Of a DNA stretch of 64,000 nucleotides, positions 35,640 to 45,808 are shown piece after piece. Numbering within the stretch: position 1 is the first letter of the stretch; every line of letters starts with the position of its first letter. The position numbers and the translations under genes are program-made. This stretch comes from Cyrtodaria siliqua (Eukaryota > Mollusca > Bivalvia > Adapedonta > Hiatellidae): positions 248,001 to 312,000 of the forward strand of contig JAWPHD010001432.1 of the NCBI GenBank assembly GCA_037043455.1. Direction: 5' to 3'. The notes beneath the pieces were generated by a model. That model saw nothing but the letters and a program-made list of their open reading frames with translations, made no database searches and was not told where the DNA came from.

Positions 35640-37135
35640 AATATTGTGTACCCCTATGCAAACATTGCCTATTGTACTTTGTAGAAGAAATGTATGAAAC
35701 GGCTTAAGAACCTTATCGTGATAGATTTGGCAGTTTTGAATCGTTCAAACATTTCTCGGAAATTCCATTAACGGTTATACAGATTTAGGTTACGAAAGAA
35801 GATATATTTTCTCGAACATGAAATGATCCGGTATTAATGGTCTAAAATTCGATTTTCTTGCTTAAAGGATTAATCAGTGTTACACAAGTTCAAATCTTTC
35901 CAATAATATATCAGATTTGATTGAATACACTGCCAAGAAAAATAAATAACATTGTATAATTTGATCTTATGATATATTTATTTCATGTCAAACTGGGTTT
36001 TAAATTGATAACTTAGACAAATGCAAGCTAAGAAGATAAATTGATTGACGTATAATCAATAAAGAAATTCAAGAAATGAAATTGAACCAATTTAAACCAG
36101 TTAGGTTGTTTCAGCTTTAAATTTGTGTAGTTTTGTATTATTGTTGTTAAAGGGATATATAGCAATCTTGTAGACTTTATCAAACACTGTAGCATGGTCG
36201 GTGATATTTCCTTTGATGAATGCAGAGCATTAAGTCGTTTAATTTAGGGTAACTAAAGGGGCGTGACTATACCGTACTACATCTACTAATTTAGAGTACG
36301 GTCACTATGACGTCACAGTGTTACTAAGTACACCATCCTACAAAAAAGATAGAGTCTGTCTCAGCTCATTGTCGGTGTTTAAATAAGCCAACTCGCTGAG
36401 ACAAGACTCTGTCTATTACTTAAAATGTTCCTCTCGATTTAGTAATCCAGTATAATTTTCACTTTAGATATGCTTGCCTTAATTTAAATATAACTGTATT
36501 TTCAGCTTGTCATCATTATTCTAATAGGTGTGAATATAATTATTATTGGTGGAATGTAATCAACTGTTAGTGATATGCAATTTGCTTTAACCTATTCTTA
36601 TAATTAATATTAATGACTAAACAAATGCAAGTTGTATAGGAAAACTAGCGTTTTTAAAACATCAAAATTGCCGTGGGCCCCTTTTAGATCACTCGGATCG
36701 GGTATGTTCTTTATAAAATGTGAAAGAAAATTATTCTTAGACATTTCAAAACCTACGACAAACTAATGATGTGTTTGTTTTTTGTGTTGCAATCTACTCA
36801 TTTCATTTGTTTTTTCGGTTTTATAATTCTTGTTTGTTTCCATGCGTGTTTCGGTTGAATTTGTGTTTTATGAAAGCAACATTTCCGGTTCGAAGATTAT
36901 AACTACTTCTATTATTTGGATATTTATTTGACTGTTTATCTTGAATGATATTAGGTGCAGAAGATGTTGGCCACTTAACTGATGGCATCTGTTATATCGA
37001 TTTAAATGTTAAATGTTCATTTAGCATGCAGTTACATTAAATGAATTAACCTTTGTTTTGTTCAGGCTATCACAGGCAACTAATTATTAATTGCGTATAG
37101 TACATAATTATGTTCTCATATACAGACTCAATAAA
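35640..37135. other. AT-rich DNA with a hairpin and a worn PLE tail
   Basis: 36345-36418 can fold: 'AGTCTGTCTCAGC' and 'GCTGAGACAAGACT' pair with one bulge around a ~30 base loop. Just upstream (36258-36318) 'GTGACTATACCGTACT' and 'AGTACGGTCACTATGACGTC' pair partly. 36775-36910 resembles the PLE 3' end with heavy decay ('GTTTGTTTCCATGCGTG', 'GGTTCGAAGATTATA'). No gene seen. Confidence 0.35.
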
Positions 37136-37137
37136 GG

Positions 37138-37230
37138 AGTATGAGAGTGGACCTTTGGAAACGGCCGAACACGATAAATACGAAATATTGCAGTCTCGGT
37201 TTGATTGAGAATATTCATGAACGGTACTGA
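37138..37230 (+). repeat. dispersed repeat B, copy 2
   Basis: 'GGACCTTTGGAAACGGCCGA', 'ACGAAATATTGCAGTCTCGG', 'TTTGATTGAGAATATTCATG'. Nearly identical to 52914-53015. Confidence 0.65.
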
Positions 37231-37440
37231 AAGACCATGTCCTCTACTTTCTTATCTTGTATGTGTCAGTTGCTTCATAAGGATCCCATTTATTGTATTT
37301 ATTGATATTCAAACTAACGTTCGTTTAATGCAGTGTGGCGGCCATGACATGTATTCCCACGCTACTAATCACAAGTGCTATTACTTACTCATCCTTTGGG
37401 ACCATCGCTGCCAATCATTATGACGTGTAAGTGAAATTTT

Positions 37441-37515
37441 GCATAAGCAGGTGCTATTGTGCGTGATAAGTGTTGCATTTATATTACCTCTCATGAACAG
37501 TCTCAATAACTGAAA
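37441..37515 (-). repeat. dispersed repeat B, copy 3 (other half)
   Basis: On the minus strand this matches the right half of copy 1: 'GTGATAAGTGTTGCATTTAT' and 'ATTACCTCTCATGAACAGTC' as read on the plus strand. With copy 2 (plus strand) it forms an inverted pair about 200 bp apart. Confidence 0.55.
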
Positions 37516-37844
37516 TCCGAGTATGCTATTTATTGCTCGGTAATTGTTTGTTCATTTGTTCCAACGGATGCCCTTTGTTGTAGTTATACAAATTCATTCT
37601 AATAATTTATTTTCAAACTGTTAGTCCAGTGCATTATTCAAATATATTTGTAATGTAATGTCACTTTGGAAAAAAGAGTGTGGATGTTTATGTATATTTT
37701 CAAATCCAGAATAATGATTTCGTTTAAAATACAATCATTATACAACTCTTACACACACATAGCGATGATCAATATAGTTTTAATTTATACCCGTGTACAT
37801 ATGCAAATATCAGATCTTTTAAAACAAATACCTGTGGAGGTTTA

Positions 37845-37940
37845 CATAGTTCACGGTCACGGGGTTTAATACTGCGTTTAACGCTCGTCATTGACCGTTC
37901 CAACCTGCTTCCTGCCACATTATCGCTATATTTTGTTTCG
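37845..37940 (+). mobile_element. diverged PLE 3' fragment
   Basis: 'GGGTTTAATACTGCG', 'TCATTGACCGTTCCAACC' and 'TATCGCTA' follow the PLE 3' UTR order; terminus absent. Confidence 0.35.
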
Positions 37941-38016
37941 TTCGCTTCCACTTTAAAATAATGTATTCAAACTTGTTGAACTTATCTCTTTTCAGTTACA
38001 ATGTTTTGAAAAAGTA

Positions 38017-38175
38017 GATATACAAATAGAACAGAAAACATAGCATTCCGACAGTCAAGTCAACCACAAACACATAAAGAAACAAACTATAAAGACAAAC
38101 AAACAAGGCAGCGTGTATAGGCAAAATAAGTAAAACGCATAAATGAACATGTATATATAATATAACAAAAGCATA
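38017..38175 (-). mobile_element. PLE 3' fragment with internal deletion
   Basis: Minus-strand old-subfamily terminus ('AGATATACAAATAGAACAG', 'CATAGCATTCCGACAGTC', 'AACCACAAACACATAAAG'), then a jump to the 'AAGGCAGCGTGTATAGGC' block further upstream in the element. It directly abuts the LTR terminus at 38177. Confidence 0.6.
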
Positions 38176-38176
38176 G

Positions 38177-38790
38177 TGTTACGAGTAAAATGCAACAAGA
38201 AAGGAAGCAAAACCTGCCACACAAACATATAATATAAAATAAATACACAAATCCAATTTTTTAATTAAGTCCAAATAATATTATCCAATGCTCCTTTAAT
38301 TCACATTAGCAAGTGTCTCTTTAATCCAGAACAGTAAGTGTCTTTTTAATCCAAAACAGTAAATGTCTTTTTAATCCAAAACAGCAAGTGTCTCTTTAAT
38401 CCAAAACAGTAAGTGTATCTTTAAACCAAAACAGTATGTGTCTCTTTAAGTCTAAATTAAATGAATATCCAATATTTCCAATTTAGTCCAAATATCTAAT
38501 TTCTCTGTTATTATGAATGAGCACAATAATAAGTAAATCCTCTCACAAATATATTTTATAAAAGCAAATCTAATGATTAACTTTAACAAAGTTTACTGAA
38601 ACTGATCTTAATAGAACCCCCAGATTTTGTTTATATACTGTTACAGACAGTTACTAAAGGCTTTCCCACTAAAACCATTCAATAAGAATAGTCCAGATAA
38701 AAGAGTTTGCATAAATTAATCCAATGAAAACAGACCACATCATCATAAATAGATTTGCATAACTAATTTGCATATATAGGCAGGTCATTT
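38177..38790 (-). mobile_element. LTR of the Ty3/gypsy-like family
   Basis: Minus strand. The 3' terminus reads 'CTCGTAACA' (38177-38185), identical to the LTR end at 50884. Going 5' on the minus strand: five to six copies of a ~24 bp unit (38313-38450), a TATA box (38631-38637), and 'ATGCAAAT' octamers at about 38702 (partial), 38752 and 38765. The 5' end is not certain; homology with 11020 suggests it lies near 38770-38790. It may be a solo LTR or the distal LTR of the element at 47-51 kb. Confidence 0.65.
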
Positions 38791-38791
38791 T

Positions 38792-39320
38792 AGCCTTAAA
38801 TATAGCCTAAGGTAAAAGAAATTGGCACAGAAATTATTTTTACTGATCCTGGTTCGAAACAATATACAAAAAAATATATCCAAAGTCCTCATCTCAAATC
38901 ACGTGCTAAATATGATTTTTTGGGGTAAAAAGTCAAAAAAGTGAAGAAAATCACTGGAATAAATTTATATCCATTCAGAATATTAGTAAAACATGTATTT
39001 ATATATGAAATGTTATTGTTAATATTACATAATATTAAGTTTAAATGGAAAAAAGTATAATTATATATCAAAACCTGTTTTTGGGTCCAAAAACGTTTTT
39101 TTTTTAAAAAAAATATTTTTGTTTAATGGTTTTAGGATAAGATTAATAAAAAATAGCATAAATTCAAATAAATTGTCACTGACATTGTTTTAACTGATTA
39201 TGGTTTCCAAAGATATGGAAAACAATATGTCCAAAATCCTCCTCTGAAATCACATTCTAAATATAATATTTTTGGGGTAGAAAATTGTAAAAATGAAGAA
39301 AATCGCTGATTTTAGGAATA
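38792..39320. repeat. direct repeat, two ~170 bp copies 351 bp apart
   Basis: 'ACTGATCCTGGTT' (38842) and 'ACTGATTATGGTT' (39193) begin parallel stretches: 'AACAATAT..(A/C)AAA(G/A)TCCTC.TCT', 'AAATCAC.T.CTAAATAT', 'TTTTTGGGGTA', 'GTGAAGAAAATC.CTG'. They lie between the LTR and the broken nuclease-like gene and could be internal sequence of an element. Confidence 0.5.
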
Positions 39321-39560
39321 CACCAAGTATAAAATCAAAATCTTTTTTTTCTTGTAATCAATTTCCGTACTAACTAAATAATACTTGTTCAAGTCGTTTC
39401 TGCATATATATATATAATTATGTTAGGATTGTTGAGTCCAGCAACACTTCATGTGTAATCAGTAGACTTCAAAATATAATCTTAGTTGTCATATACATAG
39501 AAGGTTAGGTATGTTGATTTATCTGTTTGTATTTTACATGTGTAGCCAACGGAACTCACT

Positions 39561-40605
39561 TTAATCACTGTCTATTTCGGGTCGTGCCGAATTCTCACAA
39601 CTTACTCCTCTACACCAACTACATGCTGTACTGCAATCTAATCCCATTTTCTTACAACTACAGCTGGTTGTTTTGCATCCTGTTTTGCACGAGCATCTTA
39701 TCACCTTCAGAAGGAATTCTGGGGCAGGTGATTTGTCCATTTTAAGCGGCTTCATGGAGTTATGCAGCCCCATTCAACCGGTATTAACCCATCTTCATTA
39801 CCTTTCCAGTCCTGTATTTGATAAAATACCCGTAGACTATGATACTTTGCAGCCCCTGATGAAAGGGGTAACATTTTGGGGTCTACAAAACTTGTGCTTT
39901 TGGCAACCTTTTCGGCGAATTTATGAACACGTAGTTTGTCCAGTCCTTCTCGCGAATTACTCTTATATATACACAGTAATGCAGTCTCTCCAGATGCAAT
40001 AATGTCCTCTTTAGATACTTCGTTTGGGTTTTTGTTGAACATATCTGCAGCCAGATGAAATTCCGAGTTGTTTTCATACATTTTCAGAACAGTACCCTTC
40101 CCAAGTCCATATATCCTTGATGTTGTGTCGCAGCCAAGAATTGCATGAAGAAACAGTATATTAGAGCATATTTCTTCACCCAATCTACGTTTTGTGTCTT
40201 GAATGTTCCATACTGTGCTTTTCCATATATGTACCTGTTCCTTCTGAAGTGTTACCGTATAGTAACACAGCAGTATCAACAGATATGTATCATCTCCAAC
40301 TAATGACGTCTGCGTTGTTAAGGAGTAGGTCACAGCTGTCTTTACCATAAGAAGATCCGCATCGTCTGAAGAGTGTACAGTTTCAATACCCGCATTTTGC
40401 AACTTATCACTTAGAAGATTAATAAATCTTTGTTTGTTTTTCTTGTTTGCGAGGAACTTACTTTTCTTTCCTCTCATGATCATTTTCTCAGTGAATTTAA
40501 CTTCCGTCCCAACGCAACCCCTGTTCGCCTCAGATGTGTTGTGTCTTTAGTACTTGGAACATTGTCATATCCATCAAATACCACAGTCGCTTTGTAACAT
40601 GCTCC
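39561..40605 (-). pseudogene. broken FEN1/PIN-like nuclease with C-terminal cysteine-rich domain
   Basis: Minus strand. The largest open stretch (40483-39752, 243 codons) shows 'DDADLLMVKTAV', 'LVGDDTYLLILLCYY' and 'AILGCDTTSRIYGLGKGTVL'. These resemble acidic nuclease-site segments and the helix-hairpin-helix of FEN1/PIN-type 5' nucleases. Upstream, 'VVFDGYD' and 'STKDTTHLRR' are readable to about 40605 in shifted frames. A frameshift near 39755 separates the C-terminal part (39773-39561) with 'CSCKTGCKTTSCSCKK' and 'CSTACSWCRGVSCEN', a CXC-like metal-binding motif. Proteins of this architecture are multi-copy in many invertebrate genomes and look transposon-associated; the parent element is unknown to me. 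At least two frameshifts make it a pseudogene. Confidence 0.65.
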
Positions 40606-40654
40606 ACATACACAGAAGTGCAACAATACATTTAAATATTAAATATAAGGCGAA

Positions 40655-41155
40655 ATTGTATGGAAATTATTAAAAGAGTCGGTCTCTCCCACGAAACCTG
40701 ATAATATAATAGCAAATACGTTCGCAACTTACTTTAAAGCAATTAATAACCCAAATGACCCATTTTTTCAAGCTGATGATGATGATGTACTACATTTCCA
40801 TGACCGATTTTTAAATTCAGAATGCGATATCATGTTCGCTGAATTAAATGTCGCTATCAATACTGCTGAAATTAAAAAGGCAGTCTCCCAACTAGGTCAA
40901 AGTAGGAGTGGAGGGCCAGACAGGCTAATAAATGAGTTTTACATACATGGGTATAAACGACCTTTTGCCGTATTTAAACAAATTATTTAATACTATTCTC
41001 GATGTTGGATACTTCCCAGAAATTTGGAGCGAAGGTTACATTGTACCAATACACAAAAAGGGAAGCACTAACAATGTGAATAACTTTAGAGGTATTACAT
41101 TACTGAGTACACTAGGAAAACTGTTAACGCGCATTTTAAATAATAGACTTACGAC
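40655..41155 (+). pseudogene. non-LTR retrotransposon, 5' part of the RT domain
   Basis: Open stretches in two frames read 'YFKAINNPNDPFF', 'SRSGGPDRLINEFY', then 'PEIWSEGYIVPIHKKGS' and 'NNFRGITLLSTLGKL', the N-terminal RT blocks of a LINE. It lacks an endonuclease domain and starts abruptly at about 40655, right after the nuclease-like pseudogene. A frameshift lies near 40935. The frame stops at 41155, where the PLE inserted, and resumes at 43431. The final codons before the break (N-N-R-L-T) continue in register after the insertion. Confidence 0.8.
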
Positions 41156-43423
41156 TTACGTGCATTTTAAATAATAGCCTGAAGATTTTAGTATCAAATG
41201 GTGTCGTAGAGAACATGTGGACCTAAACTCACTTTCTACTTGGAAAAAGTCAATTCTGAAAATTATAGATACACGTATTAACTTTTATAATGCTAACCCC
41301 TCTTTACTTCCTCCGAGACCTAGGTTTTCCTTTCGTAATTTAAAATCGGGAATTCAGGAATGTCATAAATAAATTTGTTTTAGTTCCTGCAGATAAAGCA
41401 GCTAATAGTGTATTTATTGCTTGACGCCTACATTACGTCAATGTTTTATCTCTGGAACTCGGCAGCATCAATTCGTATACTCCAGTTAATTCTACTGAGG
41501 ATGATGTTGTTTCCGCACATATTACTCGGTGCACTACTTTCAAAGCTGGTGTAAACGATAAGCAAAATAACTGCCTACTATGTACTGGATTCCTAAATTG
41601 CATAAAAATCCATATAAGGCTCGCTGTATTTCTAATTCTAGTGCCTGCACCACAACAAACATCTCCAAACTTTTAACTTCTTGTCTTACTGCCGTTAAAG
41701 ATCACGTTAAAGTATATTGTGATAAAACTTATGAAAACTCTGGGATTAATTTATTTTGGTCTATAAAAAAATCAGGAGACGTTCTTGATAAATTTTCAGT
41801 AAAGGTCAAGTTTCATCAATAAGCACTTATGACTTCTCTACACTATATACAACCTTACTACATCACCTTATTAAAGACAAGCTAATTTCTCTTATTCAAA
41901 AAAACATTCGCTAGAGAAAATACTACGTTTTTGGCATGTAATAATATAAAAGCGTTTTTTACTAACGGTAGTTTAGACAATTATACTATGTGGACTTGCT
42001 ATGAAGTTTGTGAAGCACTCATCTTCCTATTAGATAATATTTTCTTCAGGTATGGAACCACCGTTTATAGACAAATTGTTGGTATCCCTATGGGTACGAA
42101 CTGTGCACCACTTGTCGCAGATTTCTTCTTATTTTGCTATGAAAGGGATTTCATCTTGAGTCTTTCACCAGATACCCAGGCAGATGTTATTGAAGCCTTT
42201 AATGACACCTCTCGGTATCTGGATGACATATTGAACATTGACAACCCTTTCTTTCCACCTATGGTTAATTATATTTATCCTAAAGAACTTCAGCTTAACA
42301 AAGCTAATATATCTGATAATAACGCTTCTTTTCTTGATTTAGATCTCTCGATTGAAAATGGTAAAATAATTAACAAAATCTATGACAAGAGAGATGATTT
42401 TAATTTTGACATTGTCAATTACCCCCACTTGGATGGGGATGTTCCCCAAGCAATTTCTTATGAGGTGTATGTGTCTCAACATATTCGTTTTTCTAGAGGT
42501 TGTACTCGAGTTGAGGACTTTAATATTTGTAATCTTTGTATACCTAAAAAGTTACTCAATCAGGGTTACCGTTACCATAAACTTCGTAAAACCTTTGCAA
42601 AATGTTATTATCGTAACCCTGATCTTCTTTCCAAATATAATATAAAAGTAATGTAAGGACTCTTCGGCGACAAGGACTATCACAACCTGACTTCTGTGGT
42701 GATGTGATTTATAAACTTCGTAAGATTCTTGGTCAAGATCACTTCCATAATATCTTTGTTAAACTTGTTAAAAAGTTTATCAAAAGAGGTTATGACCCTA
42801 TCCTTTTTCCAACGTACTGCATGCTTGGTGGTGGACCCTTTTACAGTTCGCCACTATGCTTTCCTCTTTAATTGTACGATGACCGGACAGGCTGTGGACC
42901 CTATGATGACAACTACCTAAAGCCCATTGGGACGGTGGCGTTTGATGTTTGTCCATGATCTTTCTTGTCGTGCCCTTAATGGTTTATTCTCTTACTGCTC
43001 TGGCTTCTGCCAAGTCATTGAGTACCTTCATTGTGGCTTTCTAGGCTGTTTTTTTTTTGTATTATATATACACAAGCATATTTGTGTTTTACTTATATTG
43101 CCTATTGATGCTGCCTTGTTGGTTAGAGATTAGATCATGGCGGGGATTTCTTTATTTACACTGTCCTGTTTTAATGGGATGACAGTAGGGTAAGTGTGAG
43201 GTTTGGTGCACCCTAGAACCGGTTTAAACCCCCAGTGGTCTACTTTGCCACTGACCGTTCCAAGGCGGTAGCCCTATTGTAAACCCTTTTGTGTTTGTGA
43301 TGTCGTTTGCATTTATGATTGCTTTTGCCTTCTTGTTTGTCTGTCTGCGTGTTTGTTTTTGTGTTTGGTGGTTGACTGTCCTCCTTGAATGCTACTTTCC
43401 CTGTCCGATCTTTTTGTATTTCT
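41156..43423 (+). mobile_element. long Penelope-like element (PLE)
   Basis: The longest copy in the window (about 2.27 kb): RT coding region (41379-42923) then a ~500 bp 3' UTR ending in the young terminus 'GTCCGATCTTTTTGTATTTC'. It lies inside a LINE with a 7 bp duplication (TTACGAC at 41149-41155 and 43424-43430). At the 5' junction, 41157-41177 repeats the LINE text at 41127-41146 with one change, a local duplication. No GIY-YIG endonuclease is visible. In the PLE group with permuted domains (Naiad-type, dominant in many invertebrates) that domain is N-terminal, so 5' truncation would remove it. That assignment is inference. Confidence 0.85.
41379..42923 (+). pseudogene. PLE reverse transcriptase, frameshifted
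   Basis: RNA-dependent DNA polymerase of the PLE. Readable in order: 'VPADKAANSVFIA' (41379-41423, the PLE DKG-like motif), 'YWIPKLHKNPYKAR' (41581), 'SSISTYDFSTLYTTL' (about 41815), 'GIPMGTNCAPLVADFF' (42081), 'RYLDDIL' (42213-42233, catalytic aspartates), 'ELQLNKANISDNNASFLDL' and the C-terminal 'RTACLVVDPFTVRHYAF' (about 42805). Frameshifts occur near 41430, 41815, 41905 (in an A-run), 42645 and 42795; stops lie upstream. The catalytic core from 41931 to 42656 is one open stretch of 241 codons. The N-terminus is missing. Confidence 0.85.
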
Positions 43424-43430
43424 TTACGAC

Positions 43431-45130
43431 GTTGGCCGAAAACGTTAGTGTATATATCGAGGCACAGGCCGGTTTTAGAGCAGGCATGAGCACTGCTGAT
43501 AACATATTTGCCCTGCACGGTATTATATCGCACCTATTAAACAAAGATGAACAATAATTCTGCGCTTTTGTTGATTTTACAAAGGCCTTTGACTATATCA
43601 TGTATATAGTTCGTGAAAATGTCTGGTATAAATTAATAAAACTTGGCATTAGAGGGAAAATGTTAAATGTTATCCGTTCAATGTACAACCATGTTAAATC
43701 AAAGTTTAAGGTTAATACAACACTAAGTGATGCATTCGAATGTCGCTTAGGCGTACGTCAAGGTGAAAGCCTGTCTCCTTTTTTATTTTCCATGTATCTT
43801 AATGACCTGAAAGAGGAATTTTATCTTAAAGGATCTAATGGAATTGATATAGACACGCTCAAGATATTTATTTTATTATATGCAGATGACATTATTATAT
43901 TTGGTAAAAATGCCGATGAACTTCAAACAAATCTTAATATATTACACGAAATATTATAACCGTTGGAAATTAACCGTTAACACTGAAAAAACAAAAGTAA
44001 TAGTATTCAGAAAAGGTGGAAAAATAGCCCGAAACCTTACATTTAAATACGGGGACACTTCAATTAACATTGTCAACAAATTCTCTTATTTAGGGGTAGT
44101 ATTTACATCCGGTGGTTCGTTTTCTGAATGTCAAGCAACGCTTTCCGGACAAGCACATAAGGCAATTTTCAAATTAAATAAATACCTATATAGGTTTGTT
44201 AACATATCCTCGAGACATACACTTGAATTATTTGATAAGCTGGTCATACCCATACTAAATTATGGTAGCGAAGTATCGAGTTTTTGTAAAGCAAATCAGA
44301 TTGAACGGGTACATATGCAATTCTGTAAGTCTCTGCTTGGGGTGAAAACGTCTACTCACAATGATTTTATTTACGGTGAACTAGATAGAACTGACTATCA
44401 CACAAGACGGTTGTATATTATTATCAGATACTGGTTAAACGTTATAAATGTACGGGAGCACAAATATATAAACAGTGTATATAACTGTATAACATGATGT
44501 TAAATGATCTAAATGATAGACCGAATTAAACGAACTGGGCCTCTTTGGTGCGAAATACATTATCTTCAATCGGATTTTACGAAGTTTGGTTAGCACAAAG
44601 CTTAGGGAATATTAATGTATTTCTATCTGTATTAAAACAACGTCTCAGTGACAACTTTATACAACACCGGAACGCAAGGATACAAGAGTCTACCCGAGCG
44701 TCATTTTACATACACTTTGCATCATTCAGTTTCAAGTCATATTTAGATACTGTTAATATTACAAAATTCCGCAAAGCTCTTACACAGTTAAGGATATAAT
44801 CCCACAGATTAGAAACTGAGGCTGGGCGTTGGACTAAACCACGTATTACTCCTAGAGAAAATAGGTTATGCAAGACATGCGCGGTATTAGAGGATGAGTT
44901 TCATTTTCTTCTCGAGTGTCCAATATATGATCATTTCAGAGCTGAATGCATAAAGCCATATTATACTAATAGGAAAAGTATGTTCAAATATTAATTCAGT
45001 TATTACAATCAAATAACAAACGAAACATCCGCAGTTTAGCCGCTTACACGTTTAATAGTTTTAAAATTATGAATGAATTACTATTTGCATCATAGTTTAT
45101 AAACAGATTTAATGTTACACAGTTGTAACT
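43431..45130 (+). pseudogene. non-LTR retrotransposon, RT core to C-terminus
   Basis: Continues the LINE after the PLE insertion: 'VYIEAQAGFRAGMSTADN', 'FCAFVDFTKAFDY' (motif A), 'CRLGVRQGESLSPFLFSMYL' (motif B), 'LLYADDIIIFG' (43873-43905, motif C), 'LTVNTEKTKVIVFRKGG' and 'VNKFSYLGVVFTSGGSF'. The C-terminal 'RLCKTCAVLEDEFHFLLEC' (about 44863-44925) is a zinc-knuckle-like motif typical of LINE ORF2 ends. Breaks: a stop at about 43556, a frameshift at about 43950, and stops after 44497 and 44799. Clade uncertain; the layout is that of the Jockey/I-like supergroup common in bivalves. Text is lost beyond about 45130. Confidence 0.85.
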
Positions 45131-45808
45131 AATAAACTAATTATCGTTTTCTATTTTATTTCATTTTACCATTGACCTCGAAAACCAGTGTAAACGATCC
45201 CTTATTATAAATATTAAAATATATGTCATACACGAATAAATTCAGACAGGATTAAGTATTATTGGTGATGTTATCCGCTGACCGCGAGCATTCGCGTATT
45301 ATGACAAGAAATCCCCGTGCAGTAAATCCTTACCATTCATGAGGTTGCGTGAACTATTTTGAACTTTGAATAAGATGTGATACCTAACTATTTGCTTTAC
45401 GTAAAATATTGTGCATTTGTTTAAATTTGATAGAGCTTTTGGAAGTTTAAAAACACAAATAATTCACTATTTTGTTCCACATTGTCTGCTTAAACATGTT
45501 GATATATTTTTATATTGCTCCTTTGACATTACAGTAGTTTACCATAATTTTGAGATGCATGCAATTATAATTGACATAATTAATATAGACATATTATACA
45601 ATGTGGTATTTTATGTAGCACTGTCCGCCAGAACGGAGTGTGTTAGTAAACATTTATTTGTCTTTGCTCAAGGGTCATGTTTGACCTATTGCAATTGATT
45701 ACATTTATGTAAACTTTGTAAGGTTCATGGAGGATGGCCTCGAACCGCCATGGACCTATGACGAGGCACATTAAAAGTTCTTCTTATTTATATGTAACAT
45801 CTCCTCCC
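45131..45808. other. unassigned DNA between a LINE and an inverted repeat
   Basis: No gene recognised. A 95-codon frame at 45411-45698 has no family features. Confidence 0.45.
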
